Assembly (NCBI GenBank): GCA_017514235.1
Contig: JAFWKK010000077.1
Location: forward strand, 1-35,051
Source: Kiritimatiellia bacterium
Lineage (GTDB): Bacteria; Verrucomicrobiota; Kiritimatiellia; RFP12; UBA1067
DNA length: 35,051 bases
Reading direction: 5' to 3'
Shown here in pieces: positions 10,562 to 19,816 of the stretch. The number at the start of each line of letters is the position of its first letter. The stretch's first letter is position 1. The position numbers and the translations under genes are program-made. Under the pieces are notes generated by a model. It worked only from the letters and a program-made list of their open reading frames with translations. It made no database searches and was not told the origin of the DNA.

Positions 10562-12187
10562 TTAGTCTACAGAAACAAGGCGGAGTTCAACATGGCGTTC
10601 GCCATAGCCGGAAGCAACGATGCGGAACAGTATCGTATGCGGCGATGCACCGGCGGCCCGAAGCGGTTCGACCAGATCGCCCCTGTTCCAGAACACTAGC
10701 CGCAGGCCGGAACCGCGCAAAGAAGCAGCCAGGTGACGTCCGTCGACGCCCAAGGGCCTTACGTCCGAGAAGAAAACGTCTCGCAACCCGAACACAGGCT
10801 CCTGGTTCCCTTCGCCGAACGGCTCAAGCAACGCAAGATCGTCGGCAAGTTCAAGCGTTATGTCGGAAACGTCGATCCAGGCATCGACAGTGCGCTCCGT
10901 GGAAGCACGCTCGCTCCGGTGTGTCGCGCAATATTCGCAAAGGAGCCGCCGGAAGTCATCCAGCCTGCCTTCCTTCACCGCAAACCCCGCCGCGGCAGCA
11001 TGCCCGCCGAACGAGGAAAGCGTCTCGGCGCAAGCGACGAAAGCCTCGCGAACGTTCAGCCAGTCCGGTGCGCGGGCGGAGCCGTGTCCGTCCGCAATTA
11101 TGCAGACCGGCCCCTCGTCGCCAAGATGCTCCAGCACGCGCGCGGCGACTATGCCGACGACGCCCGGATGCCCTCCCGGCAGGTCGATGACCTGAGCAGG
11201 AGCGCCAGGCACGATCTTGCTCATCGCCTCGTCGGTCATCTTCTGCTCGACGGACTTGCGCATGACGTTGTAGCCGTCGACGATCCTGGCCAGTTCGCGG
11301 GTGATCTCCCGATCGTCGGAGAGAACCAGTTCAAGGGCCTCCATGCCTGACGCCATGCGTCCTGCCGCGTTGATGCGCGGCCCCAGCAGGAATGCGAAGT
11401 CCTTTGATGTAAGTCGGTCGCCGCCGCTGCGCGCGGCACGCAAATGAAGTTCTCGCAGTCCGATCGGCGCAAGGACTGGGAATCGACGCAACGCCTCCGC
11501 AACGAGAATACGGTTCTGCCCGAGAAGCGTCATGAGGTCCGTCACCGTGGCCAGCCCTGCCAGGACAAGAAGCGCGCCACCTATGCTAGGCCCGTCGTAT
11601 GCGCCGCGGCGCCTTGATTCGGATACGAGACGGTTCGCCAGCAGGAATGCGACGCCTGCGCCGCAAAGGTTCGCGAACTCCTCGGGCGCCGCAACCTTCG
11701 GGTCTACAAGAGCGTCGGCCTCCGGCGTTTCTTCGCCCGGAAGATGGTGGTCGGTTATCACTACGCCGATGCCGCGGGAGCGGAGGTCTCCGACCTGTCG
11801 GACCGAGTTTATACCGTTGTCCACCGTTATGACAAGCCCGACTTCGGGGCATTCGCGTAGCATGCGGGCCACTGCTTCGTCGCTCATGCCGTAGCCTTCG
11901 GAACGGCGGTCGGGAAGGAACGGCTCAACGTCTGCGCCGAGCGCCGAAAGCGTCTTGACGAGAATCGCAGTGGCGCAGACCCCGTCGCAGTCGTAGTCGC
12001 CGAAGATCACTGCCTTCTTCCTGGCGGCGACGGCATCGAGCACGACGTCGGCCGCAGCAACCAGGCCCGGCAAGCCCTCCGGCGGAGCAAGGTTCCGAAG
12101 CGACGGATTGAGAAACGATTCGAGGTCCGCGGCGGAAATGTCGCGGGCCTCGAGTATCCGCCTTACTATTTCACTTCGAAGCACCAT
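10562..12187 (-). CDS. recJ: Single-stranded-DNA-specific exonuclease RecJ
   Basis: A 541-residue DHH-superfamily 5'-3' exonuclease acting in recombination and mismatch or base-excision repair. Metal-binding motifs are in order: GDYDCDG (motif I), VDNGI, TDHH (the DHH motif), and the DHHA1 motif SFGGHAAAAGF. A C-terminal OB-like domain is present, ending HVELRLVSVD. The length is close to the usual 560-580. It begins with ATG at 12185-12187 and overlaps the 3' end of ilvE by 22 bases, so the two genes are translationally coupled. All key metal ligands are visible. Confidence 0.96.
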   Translation of the reverse strand: MVLRSEIVRRILEARDISAADLESFLNPSLRNLAPPEGLPGLVAAADVVLDAVAARKKAVIFGDYDCDGVCATAILVKTLSALGADVEPFLPDRRSEGYGMSDEAVARMLRECPEVGLVITVDNGINSVRQVGDLRSRGIGVVITDHHLPGEETPEADALVDPKVAAPEEFANLCGAGVAFLLANRLVSESRRRGAYDGPSIGGALLVLAGLATVTDLMTLLGQNRILVAEALRRFPVLAPIGLRELHLRAARSGGDRLTSKDFAFLLGPRINAAGRMASGMEALELVLSDDREITRELARIVDGYNVMRKSVEQKMTDEAMSKIVPGAPAQVIDLPGGHPGVVGIVAARVLEHLGDEGPVCIIADGHGSARAPDWLNVREAFVACAETLSSFGGHAAAAGFAVKEGRLDDFRRLLCEYCATHRSERASTERTVDAWIDVSDITLELADDLALLEPFGEGNQEPVFGLRDVFFSDVRPLGVDGRHLAASLRGSGLRLVFWNRGDLVEPLRAAGASPHTILFRIVASGYGERHVELRLVSVD

Positions 12188-13194
12188 CCGTGCTTGTCTT
12201 CAAGACGTCCGTACTGGATGCCCTGGACGGTGTCATAGAGTTTCTGCAGCGTCGGATGCACGACGTCCGGATCGGAAATCCTGATGACTTCCTTGCCGCG
12301 CGTGATCTCCCAGACGGGCGTGATCACCACGGCAGTGCCAAGCGCAGCGACGGCCTTGAACCTCTTAAGCTCCGAATACGGAATCTGGCGGCATTCCACC
12401 TTGATGCCAAGATCCCTGGCGCACTGCTTGAGGGACATGTTCGTTACGGACGGAAGCACCGAGCATGAGTCGGGAGTGACGTATGCGCCGTCCTTGGTGA
12501 TTCCGGCGAAATTTGACGTCGCGAACTCCTCGATGTACCTGTGCGTCTTGGCGTCGAGGTAAAGCTCGACCGGCCAGCCCTCCTTCTTCGCCTTCTCATG
12601 CGCGAAGATGCCGGCGGCATAGTTGCCGCCGACCTTGACGTCACCCATGCCGTGCGGCGCGGCGCGGTCCCATTCGTCGAAGATTACCGCGCGGACAGGC
12701 TTGATGCCGCCCTTGTAGTAGGCGCCGACAGGCATCACCATGATCATGAACGTGTATTCCTTCGCCGGCGCGACGCCAATCTGGGGGCCCGTGCCGATCA
12801 GGAGAGGACGCAGGTACATTGACCCGCCCGTGCCGTACGGCGGAACGTACTCGGCGTTCTTCTTCACGACTGCCCTGCAGCAATCAAGGAACGTTTCTAC
12901 CGGAATCGGCGGCATGCATGTGCGCTGCGCAGTCCTGAACATGCGCTTCGCGTTCTCGTCGGGACGGAAGATAGCGATCTTCCCGCTCTCCTGGCGGAAC
13001 GCCTTGATGCCCTCGAAGCATTCCTGCCCGTAGTGCAGGCAGGCCGCCCCGATGTGCATGCTTATCCAAGGTTCTTTCACGAACTTGGGCTTCGACCACT
13101 TTCCGTTCTTCCACGTCATGCGAAGATGACAGTTTACGTCGGAAAAGCCAAAACCCAGCTCTTCCCATTTGATGCCCTTCTTGGGTGCCTTCAT
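12166..13194 (-). CDS. ilvE: Branched-chain amino acid aminotransferase
   Basis: A 342-residue fold-type IV PLP enzyme that exchanges the amino group between glutamate and the keto acids of Leu, Ile and Val. HYGQECFEGIKAFR, the PLP lysine in VKVGGNYAAG, and the cofactor-binding EEFATSNFAG block match the BCAT2 type (about 340-360 residues); the usual EVGTSN is EFATSN here. ATG at 13192-13194 has AAAGGAAA about 8 bases upstream. Its promoter (13226-13234) sits just after the rimO stop, so ilvE-recJ form a separate two-gene unit. Confidence 0.95.
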   Translation of the reverse strand: MKAPKKGIKWEELGFGFSDVNCHLRMTWKNGKWSKPKFVKEPWISMHIGAACLHYGQECFEGIKAFRQESGKIAIFRPDENAKRMFRTAQRTCMPPIPVETFLDCCRAVVKKNAEYVPPYGTGGSMYLRPLLIGTGPQIGVAPAKEYTFMIMVMPVGAYYKGGIKPVRAVIFDEWDRAAPHGMGDVKVGGNYAAGIFAHEKAKKEGWPVELYLDAKTHRYIEEFATSNFAGITKDGAYVTPDSCSVLPSVTNMSLKQCARDLGIKVECRQIPYSELKRFKAVAALGTAVVITPVWEITRGKEVIRISDPDVVHPTLQKLYDTVQGIQYGRLEDKHGWCFEVK

Positions 13195-13225
13195 TTTCTG
13201 TGTTTCCTTTCTAAAATTTCCAGGT

Positions 13226-13234
13226 ATTATAACA
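13226..13234 (-). promoter_or_regulatory. Extended -10 promoter of ilvE-recJ
   Basis: Minus-strand TGTTATAAT within GAATATGTTATAAT. It lies between the rimO stop (13253) and ilvE. The leader is 31 bases long and contains a Shine-Dalgarno. The position of any -35 box would fall inside rimO and shows no TTGACA. Confidence 0.7.
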
Positions 13235-13252
13235 TATTCTCAGGCGTTACGG

Positions 13253-14491
13253 CTACTCCGCCGCAACAGCCACGAAATCGAAGCCTCGGCTGCGGATGAG
13301 ACGCACCTGGACAAACTCGCCGACCGGTGCCGCTGACACCGCGCCATCAAGGTAGACGACGCCATCAACGTCCGGTGCCTGGGATTCAAGCCGCGCCACG
13401 CCCGACGCAACCACCAGCGCACGGAAGACGCCCCCAACAAGCCGTTTCGCCTTCAGCTTCCACATGGCAGCCTGCTGCTCCATCACAAGACGCTCCCGCT
13501 CGCGGGCAACGGCCGCCGACGGACGCCCCCGCATCGACGCCCCAGGGGTTCCCGTTTCCGGAGAATAAGCGAATGCGCCAAGATGGTCGAACTGCATGCG
13601 CCTCAGGTCAGCCAGCATCTGACGGAACCTCTTCTCGGTCTCGCCGGGAAATCCTGTCATTACGGTCGTGCGCAGGGTGACGCCCGGCACCGCCTCGCGA
13701 AGGACCCCTGCCGCCTCTAGCGACGCGTCGACCGCACGGCGGCGGTTCATGCGGACAAGCACCTCCGGCACGGTATGCTGTATCGGCACGTCAATGTAGC
13801 GCACCGCATGCGGACTTGTCAGCATCCAGGCAATGAAATCCTCAGTTATCTCGTTTGGATATGAATACAGCACGCGCACCCAGAAGTCGCCGGGCATGCG
13901 GTCTATCCGACGCAGGAGGTCGGGCAGGCGAAGCTTTCCCTCGCGCCACAGCATCGGATCCTGCGCGACAATGTCGAGTTCGCGGCAGCCGCTTGCCACA
14001 AGCGCACGCGCCTCGCGCAGGATTGAACGCATGGGACGCGACCTGAAACGTCCTCGTATGGACGGTATGGCGCAGTAGGCGCAGCGGTGGGAGCAGCCCT
14101 CTGCTATCTTAAGGTAAGCAAACGCCTTGCCGGTAAGGCGCAGTCCCGGCACCTTCGGTTCGGCCCATCCGTTCGGAACGCCGAGCCATTCGTCGACGCC
14201 CGGGAATGCCGCCGCCGCGCCCGGGAAGCGCTGCGGATAGCAACCCGCTACGATTACCCGTTTGTAGTTGCCTTTGGCCTTCAGCGCCACGGCACGGCGA
14301 ATCTCCGCCTCGGCCTCCTCGCGTGCGGCGGCAATGAAGGCGCAAGTGTTGACTATCACCGCGTCCGCGCGATTCGGGTCTGGCGACAAGGTCCACCCCT
14401 GACGGATGAGATTTCCGGCACGCGCCTGCAGGTCTACGGCGTTCTTCGCGCAACCGAGCGACACCAGAGCAAGAAGCTTTCCCTCTCTCAT
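13253..14491 (-). CDS. rimO: Ribosomal protein S12 (Asp) methylthiotransferase RimO
   Basis: A 412-residue radical-SAM enzyme that adds a methylthio group to an Asp of ribosomal protein S12. The N-terminal UPF0004 domain binds an auxiliary 4Fe-4S cluster through C14 (SLGCAKN), C50 (NTCAF) and C84 (AGCYP); the radical-SAM cluster uses EGCSHRCAYC (C133, C137, C140). The C-terminus has a TRAM-like RNA/protein-binding region. SLGCAKN and GCSHRCAYC AIPSIRG favour RimO over MiaB. It is about 30 residues shorter than E. coli RimO. The start at ATG 14489-14491 is preceded by AGGAAGGGATGAA and lies 11 bases after the glycosidase stop, so it is the last gene of that unit. Confidence 0.93.
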   Translation of the reverse strand: MREGKLLALVSLGCAKNAVDLQARAGNLIRQGWTLSPDPNRADAVIVNTCAFIAAAREEAEAEIRRAVALKAKGNYKRVIVAGCYPQRFPGAAAAFPGVDEWLGVPNGWAEPKVPGLRLTGKAFAYLKIAEGCSHRCAYCAIPSIRGRFRSRPMRSILREARALVASGCRELDIVAQDPMLWREGKLRLPDLLRRIDRMPGDFWVRVLYSYPNEITEDFIAWMLTSPHAVRYIDVPIQHTVPEVLVRMNRRRAVDASLEAAGVLREAVPGVTLRTTVMTGFPGETEKRFRQMLADLRRMQFDHLGAFAYSPETGTPGASMRGRPSAAVARERERLVMEQQAAMWKLKAKRLVGGVFRALVVASGVARLESQAPDVDGVVYLDGAVSAAPVGEFVQVRLIRSRGFDFVAVAAE

Positions 14492-14502
14492 TTCATCCCT
14501 TC

Positions 14503-17265
14503 CTACGGACCGGCTCGTAATGCAGCAAGTCGCGCATAGCCTGACGCCTTGACAGGAACGCGATGGAACCCGGCGGGACATTCGGACGTCCCGTCCCGTC
14601 TGCCTAAGACGTCGAACAGCTCGACCTTGCACGGAACGGCAAGCTCCACCAGCACTCCGGCGCCTCCTGTCGCGTTCACCACGTACGACGGCCTCGCCGT
14701 TGCATTGACCGGCACGCAAACCTCCGCTCCATGGACGGTCACTACCCGTTCGGACCCGCTCTCGCCCTCGATCCAGGTATATCCGTTTTCAGGATGGTGC
14801 GGACGGAACGCCCCTTTCAAGAGCGCCTCGCGGTGCGAACGCGTGAAATCGATCCAATGGCGAACCACCTCCGCGTGGGCCGGCGGCAGTTTCGCCAGCA
14901 CCATAGAATACTGGACGGTCGAAAACAGGGCGTTCAGGATCGGCAACGCCGCGCCTTCGGGCGTCTCGTCGCGGCTCCACACGAGCATGTCTGAATGGAC
15001 CGCCGTCTTCCCCGAAGTAAGCCGCAAGTCGCAGATGCGTTTCCTGTTGGCGCAAGGGTCCGCGGGACAGTCCGCTGCGCGCATCATGTTCCCGTATTGC
15101 AGGATCGCAGGCCCCATGTACGCCTGACGGAACTCCACGAGCACATCCGGCTTGATGCGTTTCAAACGCCCCAACACGTCCTTCATGAGTCGGTTCACTG
15201 CTTCCGGAACGGACCGATAGTCGCGCCCGGCATAGCCGTCCTTAAGCGCAGGATCGGCTCCGATCAGCTTGAACTGGTCGATAAAGTCCAGCTTTGCGCC
15301 GTCGAAGCCCCACTCGCCGACAACCCGCTCGTAAGTCCGTATCAGGTACTCGCGCACTTCCGGGAACCGTGGGTCAAGTATTCCGACACGCCCGGGCGAC
15401 GTCTTTCCGTGCACGTAAAGAAGCTTGTCCTTGAACCGTTCCCACGCCTTCGATTCGTCTCCGACATACGGAACCGACAGCCACAGCATATACTTCAACC
15501 CAGCCCGATGCACTGCGTCGACATGTGCCTTGAAGTCGGGGAAGCGGGACGCTACAGGCATCCAGTCGCCCGTCGCCGAGAAGAAGGATGCGCTTTTCTC
15601 CTTGTGCCAGCCGTCGTCCAGGATCATCGTCTTCATTCCAAGCGCAGCGGCAAGGCGCGCTTCATTCTCAAGCTCCTCGGCGTGAACGTCCTGCAGCCAG
15701 GCGTACCACGTGGAATAGAGAGGCTCGTATGCCGCTTCCGGAACGCTCGCTGGAGCGAAGCCGTTCTGCTCCGCCACCCATTCCGAACAGGTGCGCGCCG
15801 TTTCGACGAAATCGCGTCCGCGCCGATCGAGAAGAACGGTCGCCGAATACTCCCGCATCGCCGCGACAGGCTGAAGGAAGAACTCGCACCTTCCCACAAT
15901 CTCGCATGTGCGGTCATCGGCGTAAAGACCGAACTTGAGAAGATTGGAGGCCTCGGAGCAGGCGAGCGCGACCGGCGAGACTCCAGTGGAATTGTAACCG
16001 ACGGCGATGGGCACGTTCGCGGCAAGCTGCGATTCATATGTAGAACGGTCTTCCCACCAGAGCTGCGGCCAAAGATGCTGTCCGTCGCTCGCAAGGAAAT
16101 CGGTCGTCCAGACGTTCTGCACCCCCGTGCCTGGAACGCGGAGCTGAACGCCAAACTGCGGCGGCGCGGCGTTTGTCGGCGACGAAAGGCGGATCGTGAC
16201 CATGTTGCGTCCGCCATCCGACACGGTCTGGACCGAATGTGACCATCCGCGCCAGTCTTCGCACGTGACAAGCGGCTCGATGCCGTTCTTGATGCGCAAC
16301 GTCGAGCCCGTATCCTCAAGCTCGAAAAGCACCATGCGTTCGTCGGGCGTGGAGTTCGGCTGGTGCAGCGTCAGCATCAGGCGTCCGTCGAACGTCCTGA
16401 AGATCATGCCGTGCCCGCCATTCTCGGCAAACAGGAGTTCGTCTCCGGACCATGGCCCGGCAAGATTGCCGCCTGGCGACTTGCGCACGAACACGCAGTA
16501 GTCCTTCTTACCGTTGCGCTCCACCGTGTTCGACCAGATCATGTAAAGCGCATCGTTTTTCGGAGAGCGGTAGAGGTACGGCCCGTCCGTAATGTTACCA
16601 GCCCCTGACATCGCCTCGGACGCCTTGAACATGGTGACCGGGGGAGCGGTGAACGAGGCGAAATCCGGCGACAGCGGAGCATAGCACATGCGTCCGTCCT
16701 TAGTCTGGCACCATTCGTGGCAGAAGACCATGTAGGGCTGGCCGTCCTCAACGTAGAGAGTGCCGTCAAGCGTCATCCAGTCCTGAGGCGGAACAGGCCC
16801 GTTCTTCACGGGAACGAACGGTCCCGTCGGGCTGTCAGACCTGTACACCCAGGTGCCGCGCGGCTCGACGAAATCCTCCCGTCCTTCGACAAGCTTCGCA
16901 ATGGGATAGGCTCCCTTCTCCATCGTCAGGGTCACGAAGAGAAAGTAGGCGCCATCGTATTTGTGGACTTCGGGCGCCCATACCTTCCTTACCGGCAGAT
17001 CATCTGCAACGCGCATTGCCTGCCGCTTTTCCGTCCAATGATCCAGGTCGGCGCTGATACGCACGAATACGCCGCGGCCGCCGTCCCACGGCTTCGACTC
17101 GTAAAGATAATAGAGGCCGCCGTCAGCCAGCACGAACGGATCACGTATGCGGAAGTCGGTCCGCGACAACGTAGCCTCGGCAACTGCATTCTCCGTTGAG
17201 GCGTACCCCGCATGCAACAGGGCGGCCGAAAGCAAAACAGACAAAACCACAACTGCCTTCCTCAT
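14503..17265 (-). CDS. Secreted two-domain glycosidase: GH43-like propeller plus GH36-like alpha-galactosidase domain
   Basis: A 920-residue protein. Residues 1-23 form a signal peptide (MRKAVVVLSVLLSAALLHAG). Residues about 30-330 are a GH43-type five-bladed propeller with candidate base D42 in FRIRDPFVL, D167 in MTLDGTLY and candidate acid E184 in FCHEW. After a beta-sandwich region (about 340-500), residues about 505-830 look like a GH36/GH27-clan TIM barrel: STWYAWLQD, MKTMILDDGWHKE, nucleophile candidate D660 in GAKLDFID and acid/base candidate D732 in MRAADCPADP. The start was chosen because it gives the signal peptide and has AAAGGTGA about 7 bases upstream; the frame is open further up. 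GH43 acts on arabino/xylo/galactans, GH36 on alpha-galactosides; the actual substrate is unknown. It sits 7 bases after the transporter gene. Confidence 0.85.
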   Translation of the reverse strand: MRKAVVVLSVLLSAALLHAGYASTENAVAEATLSRTDFRIRDPFVLADGGLYYLYESKPWDGGRGVFVRISADLDHWTEKRQAMRVADDLPVRKVWAPEVHKYDGAYFLFVTLTMEKGAYPIAKLVEGREDFVEPRGTWVYRSDSPTGPFVPVKNGPVPPQDWMTLDGTLYVEDGQPYMVFCHEWCQTKDGRMCYAPLSPDFASFTAPPVTMFKASEAMSGAGNITDGPYLYRSPKNDALYMIWSNTVERNGKKDYCVFVRKSPGGNLAGPWSGDELLFAENGGHGMIFRTFDGRLMLTLHQPNSTPDERMVLFELEDTGSTLRIKNGIEPLVTCEDWRGWSHSVQTVSDGGRNMVTIRLSSPTNAAPPQFGVQLRVPGTGVQNVWTTDFLASDGQHLWPQLWWEDRSTYESQLAANVPIAVGYNSTGVSPVALACSEASNLLKFGLYADDRTCEIVGRCEFFLQPVAAMREYSATVLLDRRGRDFVETARTCSEWVAEQNGFAPASVPEAAYEPLYSTWYAWLQDVHAEELENEARLAAALGMKTMILDDGWHKEKSASFFSATGDWMPVASRFPDFKAHVDAVHRAGLKYMLWLSVPYVGDESKAWERFKDKLLYVHGKTSPGRVGILDPRFPEVREYLIRTYERVVGEWGFDGAKLDFIDQFKLIGADPALKDGYAGRDYRSVPEAVNRLMKDVLGRLKRIKPDVLVEFRQAYMGPAILQYGNMMRAADCPADPCANRKRICDLRLTSGKTAVHSDMLVWSRDETPEGAALPILNALFSTVQYSMVLAKLPPAHAEVVRHWIDFTRSHREALLKGAFRPHHPENGYTWIEGESGSERVVTVHGAEVCVPVNATARPSYVVNATGGAGVLVELAVPCKVELFDVLGRRDGTSECPAGFHRVPVKASGYARLAALRAGP

Positions 17266-17272
17266 TTCCCAA

Positions 17273-18601
17273 TCACCTTTTGCGGCCTCCTGCCAACATG
17301 GAGCACACGACCGAAAACACGGCCATTGCAATCCAGAACACTGCAAGGTAGTCAAGCGTCCATCCTCCTGCAAACGTATGACCGAGGAGCGTCGCAGTGC
17401 CGTCCTCCGCACGTTCGATCAGGTAGCCAGAAATGACGGACTGCAGCCCTGCACCGATGTAACTGCCCATTCCTGCAATGCCAAGCGCCGCTCCAGCCGC
17501 GCATTTCGGCACATAGTCCACTGCCATCAGTCCGCCCAGGAAGGTAAGAAGGATTCCGACCGCAAGCCCGAACATGACCATTGCAGTCACGTCAAGCCAC
17601 ACATGGCAGCCGGGCACGAGCATGAAGAGCGAAAGCGCGACTATGTTCAGGATTCCAGCCGCAATCGCCAGGCCTTTCCTGCGAGACTTGAAGAATACGT
17701 CCGTCACGATTCCGGAAAAAGCCGACGAAACGGCTCCGACAATCGAATTGATTGATATGATCGTGGCTGCGCCGGCTTCCGTGTAACCCTTCTTGACCTG
17801 GAGGAAGAACATTCCCCAGTCGATGATGGCGTAGCGGCTCGCGGCAAAGAATCCGCCTGCAAGCGCGACCAGCCACACGGCAGAGGACATAAGCGCGATC
17901 CGCTGCCCGCCGGACGTATCGACTGTCGCTTCCTTCTCAGCCACGGGCACGGGCGGCAGGCCTTCGTCCTCCGGCGAGTTGCCGAAGAAAAGCCATGCGG
18001 CGGTGATGCCGACCAGGGCGAAGGCCGTAGCGCCCCAGAAACAGCTCCGCCACGCGAGGTCGGGTCCAAAGCATTTCCCGACCCATACGACAATCCCAGC
18101 CGAGATGACATAGGCCAGCACTTCTCCTAGGTTGTTGGAGCAGCTCCATATGCCGTAGTACGTGCCGCGCCTCTCCCTCGGCCACCAGCGCGACAGCGCC
18201 ACTACGCAGCAAGGCGCCCCGGAAGACTGCGCGAAGCCGTTCACGAACCACACGACCGCAAGCATCAGGGCTGGCAGATGGAAGCCGACCAGCAGGTTGG
18301 CCAGGGCAGAGACGAACAGCCCCAGCATGATGTACTTCTTGACGTTCACGCGGTCGGCTATGAACCCGTTGATAATCTTGCCGATCGCGTAAGCGAATAG
18401 CATCGCCGAGCCTATGTAGCCGATTTCGGCCGGCGTGTACGCGCCCTGCTCGATCATGCCCTTCTTCGATGCCGAAAAAGCGAGACGGCACACGTAGAAT
18501 ATGGCGTAGACGAACAGCATCGCCGACACCTGCCTACCCCGTGCAAACGCATACCTGCGCGCCACAGACCCGTCACCAGAAGAAAAAAACGACCTTTTCA
18601 T
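17273..18601 (-). CDS. Major facilitator transporter, OPA (organophosphate:phosphate antiporter)-like
   Basis: A 442-residue inner-membrane protein with about 12 hydrophobic segments. The N-terminal half has the OPA-type signature around AMLFVYAIFYVCRLAFSASK, then IGYIGSAMLFAYAIGKIINGF and FVNGFAQSSGAPCCVVALSRWWPRERRGTYYGIWS. Relatives (GlpT, UhpT, UhpC) exchange glycerol 3-phosphate or hexose phosphate for phosphate. The ATG at 18599-18601 (MKRSFFSSG) is chosen; a TTG 12 bases further up lies inside the -10 box. There is no Shine-Dalgarno and the -10 box is 11 bases away, predicting a near-leaderless transcript. The secreted GH43-GH36 enzyme follows after 7 bases, so the transporter may import a product of that enzyme; its substrate cannot be told from sequence. 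Confidence 0.88.
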   Translation of the reverse strand: MKRSFFSSGDGSVARRYAFARGRQVSAMLFVYAIFYVCRLAFSASKKGMIEQGAYTPAEIGYIGSAMLFAYAIGKIINGFIADRVNVKKYIMLGLFVSALANLLVGFHLPALMLAVVWFVNGFAQSSGAPCCVVALSRWWPRERRGTYYGIWSCSNNLGEVLAYVISAGIVVWVGKCFGPDLAWRSCFWGATAFALVGITAAWLFFGNSPEDEGLPPVPVAEKEATVDTSGGQRIALMSSAVWLVALAGGFFAASRYAIIDWGMFFLQVKKGYTEAGAATIISINSIVGAVSSAFSGIVTDVFFKSRRKGLAIAAGILNIVALSLFMLVPGCHVWLDVTAMVMFGLAVGILLTFLGGLMAVDYVPKCAAGAALGIAGMGSYIGAGLQSVISGYLIERAEDGTATLLGHTFAGGWTLDYLAVFWIAMAVFSVVCSMLAGGRKR

Positions 18602-18612
18602 GATACGCGGCA

Positions 18613-18621
18613 ATTATATCA
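18613..18621 (-). promoter_or_regulatory. Extended -10 promoter of the OPA-like transporter unit
   Basis: Minus-strand TGATATAAT within AATATGATATAAT. The start codon is 11 bases downstream. The core ATATGATATAATT matches the butyrate kinase promoter at 19783-19791. Confidence 0.7.
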
Positions 18622-18662
18622 TATTGCGCACGGTTATCAAATCCGAGCCGCACGCACCACGA

Positions 18663-19772
18663 TTACAGCCCTATGTCGCCGAAACCGTTCCAGACGTTCC
18701 GCCCGCTGTAAGCGCGCGGCTTTACCTCGCCTCGCAACGCCTTGAGCGCGGGGAGCGCAAGGGCCTCCTGCTCCATCTCGCCAGGATATACGCTGACGGG
18801 AGCGATAAAACCGCATCGAGTCTTGACGCCCTCGATGATGTCGGCGAAACGCACGAGCCCGCCGGTGAGAAGGATTGCGTCAACCTTGCCGCAGAGGACG
18901 GCCGACATCTCTCCGATCATCTTGCAGACCTGGTAGATCATCGTGTTCCACACGAGCGAAGCCTTTCGGTCGCCCTTCTCGACGAGCGCGTGGATCGTGT
19001 CGGAGTTGGAAGTGCCGAAGAGATCGACGAATCCGCCGGCGCGCGAACACCGCAGGCGAACGTCGGCGACGGAATGGGATTCAATGTAGTCAAGAAGCTG
19101 CAGCACCGGCACCGAGCCAATGCGCGTCGGGGTGAACGCGCCTTCGCCGTCCGCGCCCATGTTGCCGTCCACCATGCGCCCGTGGTCATGGGCGGACACG
19201 GTTATGCCTCCGTCGATGTGCGCGACGATGAAGTTGCATTCCTCGTAGCTGCGGCCGATCTTCGCGGCATGGTGCTCTGCCACGGCCTTCTGGTTGAGGA
19301 CATGCGAATGCGACACTCGGTAGATGCCCTTGATGCCGGTGAGCCGCGCATAGTCGCCGTATTCGTCCACATTCGTCGGATTGAGCGTATACGCCGGCCG
19401 GTCGTATTCCAATGCGAACATCCATGCCAGCATGACGCCAAGCTTGGCCGGGTGTTCCGACCCGCCGACAGCGGCAACCGTGTCATCGTAGAGCTTCTGG
19501 TCTATTGCCGTTATGCCGCCCGGCTGCGTACAGGCGCTGCCGCCGCGCCCGACGAACGCGTCAATCGACGCTGGATCTACGTTTTCAGCCTTGAGCATGT
19601 CGAGAATTACGCTCTTGCGGAACGGCACCTGGTCGTTCACGTGCGGAAAGGCAAGGAGAACCGACGCATCGTGGAAAAGGCTTTTCTCAAATACGGACAC
19701 CTCGTTCTCGAAAAGGCTCACTTTCGTCGAAGTCGACCCCGGATTGATGACAAGTATGCGGTATGTTTTCAT
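18663..19772 (-). CDS. buk: Butyrate kinase
   Basis: A 369-residue member of the acetate/butyrate kinase (ASKHA) family that transfers phosphate between butyryl phosphate and ADP, the ATP-yielding last step of butyrate formation. It opens with RILVINPGSTSTKVSLFE; FVGRGGSACTQPGGI, VAHIDGGITVSAHDHGRMVDGN and the C-terminal ILLTGGLVRFAD loop agree with Buk rather than AckA. Phosphotransbutyrylase (ptb) is not adjacent, so branched-chain or other short acyl substrates are possible. The ATG at 19770-19772 has no Shine-Dalgarno and lies 10 bases past a strong extended -10 box. It is a single-gene unit between murC-murB and the transporter. Confidence 0.92.
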   Translation of the reverse strand: MKTYRILVINPGSTSTKVSLFENEVSVFEKSLFHDASVLLAFPHVNDQVPFRKSVILDMLKAENVDPASIDAFVGRGGSACTQPGGITAIDQKLYDDTVAAVGGSEHPAKLGVMLAWMFALEYDRPAYTLNPTNVDEYGDYARLTGIKGIYRVSHSHVLNQKAVAEHHAAKIGRSYEECNFIVAHIDGGITVSAHDHGRMVDGNMGADGEGAFTPTRIGSVPVLQLLDYIESHSVADVRLRCSRAGGFVDLFGTSNSDTIHALVEKGDRKASLVWNTMIYQVCKMIGEMSAVLCGKVDAILLTGGLVRFADIIEGVKTRCGFIAPVSVYPGEMEQEALALPALKALRGEVKPRAYSGRNVWNGFGDIGL

Positions 19773-19782
19773 GTTGGCGAAA

Positions 19783-19791
19783 ATTATATCA
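19783..19791 (-). promoter_or_regulatory. Extended -10 promoter of buk
   Basis: Minus-strand TGATATAAT within AAATATGATATAATT. It lies in the 44-base gap between the murC-murB stop and buk. The start codon is 10 bases downstream, implying a leader of about 4 bases. Confidence 0.72.
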
Positions 19792-19816
19792 TATTTACCC
19801 TGTCATACACATTGAA

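Noticed and set aside
14995-16242. Plus-strand frame of about 415 codons opposite the GH43-GH36 gene
   Set aside because: It is an antisense shadow of a clear two-domain enzyme with signal peptide and Shine-Dalgarno.
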